34,699 nt of DNA from IMG/VR virus record IMGVR_UViG_3300032220_001013, positions 1 through 34,699 of that record; one strand, 5' to 3'. Source of the stretch: a virus. The position numbers were made by a program, and so were the translations under genes. This document shows, in pieces, positions 6,983-15,313 of the stretch (its first letter is position 1; each line of letters begins with the position of its first letter). The notes beneath the pieces were generated by a model that worked only from the letters and a program-made list of their open reading frames with translations, searched no databases and was not told the DNA's origin.

Positions 6983-7459
6983 ATGGCAGTACCTTCAGAG
7001 CGTATGATGAAGCTGATGGCAGCGGGTCGCGGTGGCGAACCGAATGCCGAGCCTGCGCTTGATGAATTGGTGCCGCCGATGGGCGCTCCTATGATGACCC
7101 CCGAACCGAAGATGGGCAACAAGGAAGCTGCGCTCATCAATGTTGGGCTTGCGCTGGACTTGCTTGAGCAATCGCTGCCGGCGCTTGGGTATGAATCGAA
7201 TGAAGGTCAGAAGGTTATGTCGGTTTTGCGCACCCTTACGGGTATGATGCAGCCGCGTCAGGCCAAGACCAACGAGTTGAAGAACGCAGAAATCCTTCAG
7301 CTTCTCCAATCCTTGCCGCAGGCGGGTGGTGGGACGCCGGAAGGAAGGGCTATGGCGAGCGCTCCGCCTATCCCTGGAATGGCTGGTGGGGCGATGCCGC
7401 CTCCGATGCCGCAGGGCGCACCCCCAATGCCGCCTCCGGGCGGCGCCATGCCTATGTAG
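6983..7459 (+). CDS. Head-region protein with proline/glycine/methionine-rich tail, 158 aa
   Basis: ATG 6983 follows TTGGAGG. Residues about 40-110 are predicted helical (EAALINVGLALDLLEQSLPALG, LKNAEILQLLQSL). The last 45 residues are low-complexity PPP/GG/M (PPIPGMAGGAMPPPMPQG). It lies between the portal and scaffold-like genes, where podoviruses often have internal head or assembly-factor genes. The low-complexity tail may be a flexible linker. No named family recognised. Confidence 0.65.
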   Translation: MAVPSERMMKLMAAGRGGEPNAEPALDELVPPMGAPMMTPEPKMGNKEAALINVGLALDLLEQSLPALGYESNEGQKVMSVLRTLTGMMQPRQAKTNELKNAEILQLLQSLPQAGGGTPEGRAMASAPPIPGMAGGAMPPPMPQGAPPMPPPGGAMPM

Positions 7460-7469
7460 GAGAAAACCT

Positions 7470-7655
7470 ATGGACCTTTTTAAGCCGCGTGGCGCCGCGA
7501 GTGTTCGTCGCCCGACTGACAACAGCCAGCAGAACGGTCAGATTATCAACACGCCGCGTTATGCGACGATGGGTGGTCTTTCCACTGCCGCCAAAATCGG
7601 GACCAAGAACAAGATGGCTATTGTTCCGCCCGGTGATGGCAAGCGCGTAATCTAA
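7470..7655 (+). CDS. Small hypothetical protein, 61 aa
   Basis: ATG 7470 follows AGGAG. The protein (MDLFKPRGAASVRRPTDNSQ...) is basic, polar and probably mostly disordered. It sits in the gap between two head-assembly genes in the same direction. A longer frame opening further upstream overlaps the preceding gene and lacks a ribosome-binding site. Function unknown; likely a minor virion or assembly protein by position. Confidence 0.6.
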   Translation: MDLFKPRGAASVRRPTDNSQQNGQIINTPRYATMGGLSTAAKIGTKNKMAIVPPGDGKRVI

Positions 7656-7672
7656 GCCAGAGGTAGGGAAAC

Positions 7673-8218
7673 ATGGCTTCGCTTGAAGATTTGACACCAG
7701 ATGCGCGGGATGAGTTGGCTCTCCTCGCGCGTCAACTTGCAGAAAACCCACACACTCGCAAAGAGTTTTTGCGCCTGACAAAGCGGGCTAAGCCCGACAT
7801 TCCTATTCCAGAGTTGGAAATTGAGGATTCTGTCACGCGCCAAACTCAAGCCTCTAATGCCAGGGTTGAGGCGCTTGAGGCACAACTGCGCGAGCGTGAG
7901 GCGATGGACGAATTGTCGCGTCGTCGCAACGCCCTTTTGAAGAAGGGCAAAGTTTCTGATGAATCCGAGATTGAGCAGATCGAAAAGATCATGCTCGAGA
8001 AGGGCATCACTGACCATGAAACCGCAGCGGACTACCACAAGTGGATGCGCGAGCAAGCAGCGCCGACGCCAACTTCTTTCACACGCAATGTGATGGATGT
8101 TACGGCGCGCAGCACGCTTTCGTCCTTTTGGAAGAACCCGCAAGTCGCGGCACGAGATGAGGCGAGCAAGGCTCTGATGGAACTTCGGGGAAAACCCAAC
8201 CGTCCCATTGGACTTTGA
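7673..8218 (+). CDS. Putative scaffolding protein
   Basis: A 181-aa highly charged, mostly helical protein immediately upstream of the major capsid gene, the standard place for scaffold. Residues about 55-110 form a likely coiled coil (ARVEALEAQLREREAMDELS, SEIEQIEKIMLEKG). The C-terminus is basic (ALMELRGKPNRP), the type of end that contacts capsid in other phages. Scaffolds direct procapsid assembly and leave before or during packaging. The start is ATG 7673 after AGGGAAAC. The call is from position and composition, because scaffold sequences are poorly conserved. Confidence 0.7.
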   Translation: MASLEDLTPDARDELALLARQLAENPHTRKEFLRLTKRAKPDIPIPELEIEDSVTRQTQASNARVEALEAQLREREAMDELSRRRNALLKKGKVSDESEIEQIEKIMLEKGITDHETAADYHKWMREQAAPTPTSFTRNVMDVTARSTLSSFWKNPQVAARDEASKALMELRGKPNRPIGL

Positions 8219-8258
8219 TCGCATCTAGGGAAACGTAACTTCGCTTCGGAGATAAACC

Positions 8259-9269
8259 ATGCCTATCGGTGGTGGTATTCTTCCGGCTACGGGTAGTACG
8301 CAATACACCGAGTTGACTTATGTGACTCGTAGGGCGTTTATCCCGAAGCTGGTTGTTCAAATCTACAACAGCACCCCGCTCATGGCGGCGCTCATTGCCA
8401 ATAGCCAACAGGCTACGGGCGGTGTGTCCTCCGTGACCGTTCCGGTGCAAGGCGCTCAGTTCGTCAACGCCCAATGGTCTGATTACAGCGGCTCCTTTGC
8501 GCAGCCGTCTGTACAGCAGGGCGCGTACAACGCTGAGTTCAACCTGAAACTGATGATCGCGCCCGTGCCGTTCCTCGGCATGGAAGGTGCGGTCCAGCAG
8601 GATCACGCCATTATCCCGCTCATCGAGGCTCGCATGAACGATGCGACCAACGTGATGATGGATGGTATGGCTACCGCGCTGTACACCAACACGACCAACA
8701 CGCAGCAGTTCACGGGCCTGCCCGCCGCTGTTGACGATGGCACCGGCACCGCGACCTACGGCAACATCAATCGCTCGACCTACACTTGGTGGAAGTCGAA
8801 GCAGTATGCCGCCGGTTCCGTGAACCCGACCCGTCAGAACATCCTTCAGTACATCTCCGGTACGGTGAAGAACGGCGCTGAAGTGCCGACCTTTGGCGTG
8901 TGCGGCTTTGGTACTTGGACGCTGCTGGCGCAGGACTACGTGGGTCAAGAACAGTACGTCATTACGCCGGGTTCCGGCTTTGACGGCGACCCGAATGGTC
9001 CGCAGTCCGGCTTCCGCGCCCTTATGGTCGCTGGCGTGCCGATTTACCCCGACCCGTACTGCCCAGAAGGCACGGTGTACTTCCTGAACACTAACTACCT
9101 GTCGCTGTATATTCATGACCAGGGTTCGTTCGTGTTCACGGGCTTTGAGTCCACCCTGCCGAATTGGCAGATTGGTTATGTCGGTGCCGTTCTCATGATC
9201 GCGGAATTGGTGAATACCAAGCCCAAGGCCATGACGAAGGTCACCGGCTATAACAGCTTGAGCATCTGA
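8259..9269 (+). CDS. Major capsid protein (HK97-fold type)
   Basis: A 336-aa protein after the scaffold-like gene. The N-terminal part (YTELTYVTRRAFIPKLVVQI, NSTPLMAALIANSQ) and the later GMATALYTN, GFRALMVAGVPIYPDPYCP and SLYIHDQGSFVF segments match the layout of phage coat proteins with an HK97 fold. Length suits a small head. Codons here end mostly in C or G (CTG, ACC, AAC), unlike the T- and G-rich terminase genes, as expected for the most abundant virion protein. The leader 8219-8258 carries AGGGAAAC and a GGAG site. Confidence 0.9.
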   Translation: MPIGGGILPATGSTQYTELTYVTRRAFIPKLVVQIYNSTPLMAALIANSQQATGGVSSVTVPVQGAQFVNAQWSDYSGSFAQPSVQQGAYNAEFNLKLMIAPVPFLGMEGAVQQDHAIIPLIEARMNDATNVMMDGMATALYTNTTNTQQFTGLPAAVDDGTGTATYGNINRSTYTWWKSKQYAAGSVNPTRQNILQYISGTVKNGAEVPTFGVCGFGTWTLLAQDYVGQEQYVITPGSGFDGDPNGPQSGFRALMVAGVPIYPDPYCPEGTVYFLNTNYLSLYIHDQGSFVFTGFESTLPNWQIGYVGAVLMIAELVNTKPKAMTKVTGYNSLSI

Positions 9270-9282
9270 GGAGGATTGAACC

Positions 9283-9639
9283 ATGGCTCTTGGCCTTAAC
9301 AAAATCCTCGTTGCGAACACATCCGCCAACACTTCTGGTGCGTATCTTCAGCCGGTTTCTGTTGCGAACGTTGGTGCGGGCAATGCCACCGCCATGTCGA
9401 GCGCGCAGTTTATCCCGGCTGGTACGTACCTGATGCTGCCGGCGGCGAACGTGACCATCGAGGTCAATAACTACACGGGTTCCGCTAATAGCTGGACGAC
9501 CCTTCTCGCCAATAACACTGGCGGGGTGCTGATTTCCGATGGGTTCAACGTGCGCGCTAACGCGGTCACGGGTACTCAGACGGTTACGCTCCTCACGGTG
9601 AATGGCGGTCAGGCAGCTTCCGGCACCTACAACTCGTAA
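9283..9639 (+). CDS. Putative head decoration or minor structural protein, 118 aa
   Basis: ATG 9283 follows a strong GAGGAGG site. The protein is rich in Ala, Asn, Thr and Val with alternating beta patterns (ANVTIEVNNYTGSANSW, TQTVTLLTVNGG) and almost no charge. It lies directly behind the capsid gene and shares its C-ending codon use, suggesting high expression. Position and composition fit a capsid-stabilising or decoration protein. No family recognised with certainty. Confidence 0.65.
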   Translation: MALGLNKILVANTSANTSGAYLQPVSVANVGAGNATAMSSAQFIPAGTYLMLPAANVTIEVNNYTGSANSWTTLLANNTGGVLISDGFNVRANAVTGTQTVTLLTVNGGQAASGTYNS

Positions 9640-9651
9640 GGAGGCGTAGGT

Positions 9652-10086
9652 ATGGCAAACAACAACAGGGTTGGTTCAGAAACCGCGCTGGACTTTGATC
9701 GCTATGTGCTCGGGTCCGCAACTGGCGTGTCGGTAACAGCTACGGGTAATGCCGTAGCTACTATTCCGATCATGTCTGGTGGTCTGACTGCCAATACGGG
9801 TTGTTACATTGTTCGTGCCATTACGGTGACGAACGCCAACAAGTCGATCAACACGGCGAACGTTATTGTCCTTACCACCAGTGATGGCAATAACTCTAAC
9901 AACGTGTCCAATGCGACGGTTTTGTCCAACGTCACTGCTGCCACAACCAAGTGGCAAGATTTGACGTTGAGCACCACCGCTGCGACGGATGCGTTTACGG
10001 CGCCGGCACTGTTCGTGAAGGTCAATACTGCCGTTTCTGGCGGCACTTGCGACATTCGCGTTATTGGGTTGTTGGTAAACGCATGA
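9652..10086 (+). CDS. Putative structural protein, 144 aa
   Basis: ATG 9652 after AAGGAGG. A beta-rich, Asn/Thr/Ala-rich, low-charge protein (GVSVTATGNAVATIPIMSGG, CDIRVIGLLVNA), in style similar to its neighbour at 9283. It ends by sharing ATGA with the next gene. Likely a virion surface or head-tail component on position and composition. Specific role unknown. Confidence 0.65.
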   Translation: MANNNRVGSETALDFDRYVLGSATGVSVTATGNAVATIPIMSGGLTANTGCYIVRAITVTNANKSINTANVIVLTTSDGNNSNNVSNATVLSNVTAATTKWQDLTLSTTAATDAFTAPALFVKVNTAVSGGTCDIRVIGLLVNA

Positions 10087-10439
10087 CCGATACCGTGTAT
10101 GTGTACAACGATGGCTCGATGCCTCTGACCGACGGTTGGGATGGGAAGACTTATACTTTCCTTCCTGGCGAAACGGTGGAAATACCGGTGTTCGTCGCTG
10201 GTCACATATTCGGTTATGGTTTTGAGGACAAAGTGCCTCATGTAACGCGGCTTGGTTGGGCAAAAACGGCTAATGATGTGCCGAAAGCCCTAACGTGGCT
10301 TGAGAACTTCAAGATCACGACTGAGCCACCCCAGGTTCGGCGCTCAAGTTTCCCGGCGCCGGACTCCGGCAAACCTCTCCCGGCTGTGGCTTCCCCGCGC
10401 CGGGAGAGGGGAGTCCAATCTGCCGCCACTATTCAGTGA
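10083..10439 (+). CDS. Hypothetical structural-region protein with repeat-encoded C-terminus, 118 aa
   Basis: Starts at ATG 10083, overlapping the preceding stop. Residues 1-80 look like a compact beta domain (DTVYVYNDGSMPLTDGWDGK, TFLPGETVEIPVFVAGHIFG). From about residue 92 the sequence changes to SSFPAPDSGKPLPAVASPRR, encoded by a large hairpin repeat at 10361-10416. The original gene probably ended sooner and gained this tail when the repeat inserted. The N-terminal domain suggests a minor connector or head protein. Confidence 0.65.
   Translation: MTDTVYVYNDGSMPLTDGWDGKTYTFLPGETVEIPVFVAGHIFGYGFEDKVPHVTRLGWAKTANDVPKALTWLENFKITTEPPQVRRSSFPAPDSGKPLPAVASPRRERGVQSAATIQ
10361..10416. repeat. 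Large palindromic hairpin repeat inside a coding end
   Basis: GGACTCC (10361-10367) plus CCTCTCCCGG (10374-10383) pair perfectly with CCGGGAGAGG (10400-10409) plus GGAGTCC (10410-10416). The only interruptions are a six-base bulge and a 16-base loop. Seventeen paired bases of high GC content resemble the CCTCTCCC-type intergenic palindromes of proteobacterial chromosomes. It lies inside the last 27 codons of the gene at 10083. Confidence 0.7.
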
Positions 10440-10448
10440 GGTGCGTAA

Positions 10449-11087
10449 ATGGCTGTTACATTGTCGCAGTACATTACGCAGTGCCGGCGGCTTCTGCATG
10501 ATGCCAATGGCAACTTCTACACTGATCAAGAATTAACTGATTACATCAATGATGCGCGTAATCGCTTGGTGCGCGATACTGGATGCTTGCGCACACTACA
10601 GACAAGCGCCACAGTCACCAATCAAGAAACCTATGCGTTTTCGTCGTTGCCGCAGGGCACTCAGACGATGGATATTATCAACATTAATTTGTACTGGGGT
10701 AATTCGCGCCTGCCGCTGTTGTACCGGCCTTGGACGGACTTTAATGCGCAACTGAGGTATTGGCAGAATTATACCGGGCGCCCGGTGGCCTTTAGCATGT
10801 ATGGGCCGCAGCTTATTTACCTGGGTCCGGTGCCCGATCAGGTTTACACGATGGAGTTGGATACGGTCATTGAGCCATTGCCGTTGGTTGCGGCTTCTGA
10901 CCCTGACACGATCCCTGATATTTGGACTCAGCCTGTGGCGTATTACGCCTCGCACACCGCCAAGTTTAAGGAGCAATCCTATGGCGAGAGCGAAATCTTC
11001 AAGCAACAGTATGTGAAAAACGTGCAGGCGTTGCTTGTCGGTACTTATACCCGTAGGTTGCCCACGGCTTACTCGCAGGCGTACTAG
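10449..11087 (+). CDS. Head-to-tail adaptor (P22 gp4-like)
   Basis: A 212-aa protein beginning TLSQYITQCRRLLHDANGNF then YTDQELTDYINDARNRLVRD, an opening typical of podovirus head-completion/adaptor proteins that dock below the portal. The middle has an aromatic beta region (NLYWGNSRLPLLYRPWTDFN, RPVAFSMYGPQLIYLGPVPD) and the end is helical (IFKQQYVKNVQALLVG). It is followed after two bases by the large tail-hub-like gene, matching the gp4-gp10 gene order of P22-like tails. Confidence 0.75.
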   Translation: MAVTLSQYITQCRRLLHDANGNFYTDQELTDYINDARNRLVRDTGCLRTLQTSATVTNQETYAFSSLPQGTQTMDIININLYWGNSRLPLLYRPWTDFNAQLRYWQNYTGRPVAFSMYGPQLIYLGPVPDQVYTMELDTVIEPLPLVAASDPDTIPDIWTQPVAYYASHTAKFKEQSYGESEIFKQQYVKNVQALLVGTYTRRLPTAYSQAY

Positions 11088-11089
11088 CC

Positions 11090-13063
11090 ATGGCCGCAGC
11101 CGAGCAACAGAAAAAATATCATGTCACCAAATCCTTCAAAGGGTTGAACACGAAGGCCAACCGCACTTCTATTGACCCTGATGAGTTTGCTTGGATTGAA
11201 AACGCGCAGCCCATTGGCGCCGGCAACATCAAAATTACGCCAGCACAGGTAACTGTTACTAACAGTGGCAATAACACTGTAGCGTTTGCTAATACCGTTT
11301 CGACGTTTGAAAGCGTCAACATCAACAATAACGATTATTTGTTGGCGTTTGAGTCAAATGGTGCGGCCCAGGCTTTCAACATTACGACAAGCACTTTATC
11401 GAACATTGGCGCGGCGGGTACGTTTAGTAACTCGGGTGTGCAAATTACTCAGTGGAAAGACGAGCGTGCCATGATTATTGACCCTGCGAAGGGTCTTTAC
11501 ACATGGGACGGCACTAGCCTCATTACCATCGGCTCTGTTGGCACGATTGCGGTTACAAATGGTGGTACTGGTTACACGTCGGCGCCGGCAGTTAGCATTA
11601 GCGCCCCGAATGAAGCTAATGGTGTTCAGGCAACGGCTGTGGCGTTTGTGACGGCTAATGCGGTTAGTGGTATTAGCATTACGGAAGCGGGTACTGGTTA
11701 CACCTCGGTCCCTACTGTTACGCTGACCGGCGGTGGCGGCTCAAATGCGGCTGCGATTGCCTCTTACACAACCTTCAAAACCGGCACTGTTTCGGTAACG
11801 GTGCTCAACGGTGGCACGGGTTACACCAATGCGGCGAACATCACGGTTTCGTTTAGCGGTGGCGGCGGGACTAACGCGGCAGCTACGGCGGTTACTTCGG
11901 GCAATATCATCACTCAGATCGTGATGACCAACCCCGGCGACGGGTACACTTCGGCTCCGACGGTCACGATTACCGGAGGCGGCGGTTCCAACGCTATTGT
12001 GCGTGCCAATGTGGTGACGCAGCCTAATGTGGATGTTGAAACCTTCAGCGGGCGTGTTTGGGTGGCGCAGGGGCGGAACGTGTATTTTTCCGCTGCTAAT
12101 AGCTATTCGGATTTCACGTCTATTAGCGCCGGCTCGCTGACGCTGACTGACGCAACATTGCACAATAATATCAGGGCTTTGCTGTCGGCTAATAACTTCC
12201 TCTACATCTTCGGCGACGACAGCATTAACGTGTTTAGTGACGTGCGTGTAACCAATACTGGCACCACTTTGTTCACTAATACCAACATTAGTGCGTCGGT
12301 TGGCAGCAACAAAATTGACAGCATCTTTCCATTTTTCCGGTCAGTGCTGTTTATGAACGACTATGGGATGTATGCCCTGGTTGGTTCGACCACGACCAAG
12401 TTATCGGACGCTTTGGACGGCATTTTTAGCAGCATTGACTTTACGCAGCCGATTACGGCGGGTCAGGTGTTGCTTAACAACATTTTGTGTGCGGCTTTCA
12501 ACTTCTATTACAATGACCCGACGGTTGGCTTGCGGCCAATTCAGGCGGTGTTCTTTGACCGGAAATGGTTCATTACGAGTCAGGGGACTGTGAAGCGGGT
12601 AAGCAGTATTCCGGTGGCGGGTGTTACACGGCTGTATGGCACGGACGGCACCAGTTTGGAGCGTCTTTACGCAAATCCGTTGGCTGGCGTGCCGATGACT
12701 ATTAAAACGGCGCTGTGGCCTATGGGCGACCCGATTCGGGACAAGCAGGCGCTGAAGTTTGGGGTAGAAGCCATTATCAGTCAGGGTGGCGGTATTACTG
12801 CTACGGTTGATAGTGAGGTCGGCAGCAGCCCCAGTTACAACTTGGCCGATAACCAAGTTATTTGGACCAACATTTTTGGCAATACTGTTGGTTGGACCAA
12901 TAACGCCAGCGCCACAATTGGCTGGATTAACTCTGGTTATCAGTTGTATAAATCTGATGCCCAGCAATGGGGTAAATATCTTGGTTTAACCTTGAGTTCC
13001 AATTCGGCGGGCATTGTGGTGAGCACGCTTGAAATGGAGCACGAACTCAGAGCGAGGTTCTGA
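11090..13063 (+). CDS. Tail hub / stabilisation protein (P22 gp10-like) with internal beta repeats
   Basis: A 657-aa protein. The opening (FKGLNTKANRTSIDPDEFAW, ENAQPIGAGNIK) and the later beta-propeller-like segments (GRVWVAQGRNVYFSAANSYS, FLYIFGDDSINVFSD, VLFMNDYGMYALVGSTTTKL) fit podovirus tail-nozzle or hub proteins. Residues about 150-300 hold four imperfect repeats of G-x-GYTSAPTVTITGGGGSNA type, probably an inserted beta-rich domain. It follows the adaptor gene by two bases and overlaps the fibre gene at TGATG. The hub role is inferred from position and overall pattern. Confidence 0.75.
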   Translation: MAAAEQQKKYHVTKSFKGLNTKANRTSIDPDEFAWIENAQPIGAGNIKITPAQVTVTNSGNNTVAFANTVSTFESVNINNNDYLLAFESNGAAQAFNITTSTLSNIGAAGTFSNSGVQITQWKDERAMIIDPAKGLYTWDGTSLITIGSVGTIAVTNGGTGYTSAPAVSISAPNEANGVQATAVAFVTANAVSGISITEAGTGYTSVPTVTLTGGGGSNAAAIASYTTFKTGTVSVTVLNGGTGYTNAANITVSFSGGGGTNAAATAVTSGNIITQIVMTNPGDGYTSAPTVTITGGGGSNAIVRANVVTQPNVDVETFSGRVWVAQGRNVYFSAANSYSDFTSISAGSLTLTDATLHNNIRALLSANNFLYIFGDDSINVFSDVRVTNTGTTLFTNTNISASVGSNKIDSIFPFFRSVLFMNDYGMYALVGSTTTKLSDALDGIFSSIDFTQPITAGQVLLNNILCAAFNFYYNDPTVGLRPIQAVFFDRKWFITSQGTVKRVSSIPVAGVTRLYGTDGTSLERLYANPLAGVPMTIKTALWPMGDPIRDKQALKFGVEAIISQGGGITATVDSEVGSSPSYNLADNQVIWTNIFGNTVGWTNNASATIGWINSGYQLYKSDAQQWGKYLGLTLSSNSAGIVVSTLEMEHELRARF

Positions 13064-14610
13064 TGCCTGTACCCAATACGTTTGCGAATGCGACGACCTC
13101 GATTCCGCTTTCGCAGTTGGACACCAACTTTGCTACGGCGATTACGCTGGGCAATACGGCTATTCAGCTTGGGAACACGGTAAGTACGCTCAACAATATG
13201 ACGTTGGCGAACGTGACAATCAGCAGTGGCACGGTATCTGTTGCCAATGCGACGGTCACGGGCAACGTGACAATGAGCGGCGGCAACCTTTCGTTCACCA
13301 GTACGGGGCAGCGCATTACGGGTGACTTTAGTAATGCGACTATTGCAAATAGGTTAATAGTTCAGACCACTACGACAAATGGGGGAACAACATTTTCAGC
13401 AATTCCAAATGGAACCAGTCAGGTTGGTTCATTTGTGGCGTTTAATAATTCGGACCCAACAAACGGGTCAACCGTTCAGATGGTGGTTACTTCTTCTGAA
13501 AGTAGATTTAGTGCCGGAGCGGCGGGAACTGGCACCTACCTTCCTATGACGTTTTATTCAAACAATGCCGAGCGGATGCGCCTAGATACGTCTGGCAATT
13601 TGGGGATTGGGACGAGTTCGCCGTCTGCGCTTTTGCACGTTAATGGCAACAGTAAGTTTGGGGCATTAGTCACCACAGGGTTAGGTGTTTCTACAGGTGA
13701 CGTAGGTATAGAGGTTGGTGGCGAAAGAAGTGGAAACGGGAATAGCATTATAGATTTGCACGCTACGGCAGGAGCGGATTTTTCAGCCCGTCTTCTTCGC
13801 ATTTCAGGTGCAAACGGACAGTTTGAAATTACTAATAGCGGCACGGGGGCATTGGTCTTTGCCACCAACAGCGCCGAGCGCATGCGCATCGATAGCAGCG
13901 GCAACGTGGGGATTGGGACGAGTTCGCCTGCGGCTCGAATGGATGTCCGCGGCACTATTTACGCGGCCAATACGGCGTCAGCGTATGTTGCCCTTAACCA
14001 CGACGGGACTAATGGATCAATCACTAATAATACCGGCTTCATGTTGTTCTATGCAAACGGCGCAAATCCTATTCTCTGGCACACCAACGGCGCCGAACGC
14101 GCGCGCATCGACAGCAGCGGCAATTTGTTGGTGGGGACGACGAGTTACAACTATTCTTTCACCGGCGATGCTGTTCAAATTGGCAGTGCTGGTAACACAG
14201 TGATTCTGTCAAAAAACACAACCGCCAATACAAACATGATTGTCTTTAATAATCCTAACGGACAGGTCGGCTATATCAATACATCAGGGTCAGCTACCAC
14301 TTACAGTACATCTTCTGATTATCGCTTGAAAAGAAATGTACAGCCAATGATTACAGGATTGGCAACAATTACTGCACTCAAGCCTGTCACTTATGAATGG
14401 AAAATTGATAGCGAAAAAGGCGAAGGCTTTATCGCGCATGAATTGCAGGCCATAATCCCTCAAGCTGTGAGCGGCGAAAAAGACGCCGTGAACGATGATG
14501 GCTCCATCAAGCCGCAGGGCGTTGATTACAGCAAGATCGTGGTTCACCTTGTCGCAGCTATTCAAGAACTCAAAGCAGAGTTTGACGCATATAAGGCAGC
14601 ACATCCATGA
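13063..14610 (+). CDS. Tail fibre / spike with C-terminal S74 self-cleaving chaperone
   Basis: A 515-aa protein. The N-terminal part is low-charge and repetitive (NTVSTLNNMTLANVTISSGT). The centre has three copies of an NAERMRIDSSGN-(V/L)GIGTSSP unit near residues 165-190, 265-290 and 340-365, typical of trimeric fibre shafts. From S417 the sequence SSDYRLKRNVQPM starts a Peptidase_S74 intramolecular chaperone, which in other phages trimerises the fibre and then cuts itself off at a serine in this motif. It probably binds the host surface. Confidence 0.9.
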   Translation: MPVPNTFANATTSIPLSQLDTNFATAITLGNTAIQLGNTVSTLNNMTLANVTISSGTVSVANATVTGNVTMSGGNLSFTSTGQRITGDFSNATIANRLIVQTTTTNGGTTFSAIPNGTSQVGSFVAFNNSDPTNGSTVQMVVTSSESRFSAGAAGTGTYLPMTFYSNNAERMRLDTSGNLGIGTSSPSALLHVNGNSKFGALVTTGLGVSTGDVGIEVGGERSGNGNSIIDLHATAGADFSARLLRISGANGQFEITNSGTGALVFATNSAERMRIDSSGNVGIGTSSPAARMDVRGTIYAANTASAYVALNHDGTNGSITNNTGFMLFYANGANPILWHTNGAERARIDSSGNLLVGTTSYNYSFTGDAVQIGSAGNTVILSKNTTANTNMIVFNNPNGQVGYINTSGSATTYSTSSDYRLKRNVQPMITGLATITALKPVTYEWKIDSEKGEGFIAHELQAIIPQAVSGEKDAVNDDGSIKPQGVDYSKIVVHLVAAIQELKAEFDAYKAAHP

Positions 14611-14753
14611 AACTCGAACTCACCATCAACGAGATCAACATGATCCTGCAAGCATTGGGCAATGCGCCATACGCACAGGTCTTTGAACTCGTAGAGAAGA
14701 TCCGCACCCAGGCACAGGCACAGGTGCAAACCACGGAGCAAGCAAATGGCTAA
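14607..14753 (+). CDS. Small helical protein after the fibre gene, 48 aa
   Basis: Starts on the fibre gene's ATGA overlap and ends eight bases inside the next gene. The protein (MKLELTINEINMILQALGNA...VFELVEKIRTQAQAQVQ) is predicted to be two helices with Gln/Ala repeats at the end. Proteins of this size and style are common in phages beside fibre genes. Function unknown, possibly an assembly factor. Confidence 0.7.
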   Translation: MKLELTINEINMILQALGNAPYAQVFELVEKIRTQAQAQVQTTEQANG

Positions 14754-15075
14754 TACCTATACCTGGGTCATTGAGGCGATGGATTGCGTGCCTCAAGAGG
14801 ACGGCCAGACCGATGTGGTGATCACCGTGCATTGGCGCCAGAACGCCACCGATGGCACATACAACGCCACTGTGTATGGCACTGTGGGTCTGACCTATAC
14901 GCCGGGTTCCCCGTTCACGCCGTATGCTGACTTGACGCAGGATCAAGTCATTGGCTGGGTCCAAGGTGCGCTTGGCTTCGATCAATGCGCGCAACTGGCC
15001 GCGAACCTTGATCAGCAGATTGCCAATCAGGTGAACCCGCCCGTGGTGACGCCGCCGCTGCCTTGGGTTGCTTGA
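14746..15075 (+). CDS. Hypothetical structural protein, 109 aa
   Basis: ATG 14746. A beta-rich N-terminal half (YTWVIEAMDCVPQEDGQTDV, VITVHWRQNATDGTYNATVY) is followed by a helical part (DQVIGWVQGALGFDQCAQLA) and a proline-rich end (NPPVVTPPLPWV). Proteins with this layout are frequent in phage tail regions, but I recall no experimental function. It lies between the fibre gene and a small membrane protein gene. Confidence 0.7.
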   Translation: MANTYTWVIEAMDCVPQEDGQTDVVITVHWRQNATDGTYNATVYGTVGLTYTPGSPFTPYADLTQDQVIGWVQGALGFDQCAQLAANLDQQIANQVNPPVVTPPLPWVA

Positions 15076-15092
15076 TTTTTTTGGGGGATCGC

Positions 15093-15311
15093 ATGGCGAT
15101 GGAAATTGATCCGCGAGATTTCGGGCGACTAGAAGCTGAAGTTCAGCAGTTGCAAGATAAGGTTGCGGAAATCCATAACGACATGAAAGCCGTGCGTTCA
15201 GTTTTGGATGCGGCGGGTGGGAGTTGGCGCACTCTGGTTGGTGTTGCAACGGCATCCAGCGCCATAACGGCGTTTTTGGTAAAACTCATGCCATCGTTTG
15301 CTTGGAGATAA
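15093..15311 (+). CDS. Small coiled-coil plus membrane protein (XhlA-like)
   Basis: I chose ATG 15093 behind TTGGGGGAT, giving 72 aa. Residues 8-40 form a heptad-like coiled coil (FGRLEAEVQQLQDKVAEIHN). A single hydrophobic segment follows at about 48-66 (TLVGVATASSAITAFLVKLM). This two-part layout is that of XhlA/hemolysin-type lysis accessory proteins. It is far from the main lysis genes at 24.7-26.2 kb, so a tail-linked or membrane-anchor role is also possible. Confidence 0.6.
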   Translation: MAMEIDPRDFGRLEAEVQQLQDKVAEIHNDMKAVRSVLDAAGGSWRTLVGVATASSAITAFLVKLMPSFAWR

Positions 15312-15313
15312 CC

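Noticed and set aside
8100-9332. A 410-codon open frame antisense to the capsid gene
   Set aside because: Shadow of a gene with C-ending codons, which leave few stops on the opposite strand; no start signal.
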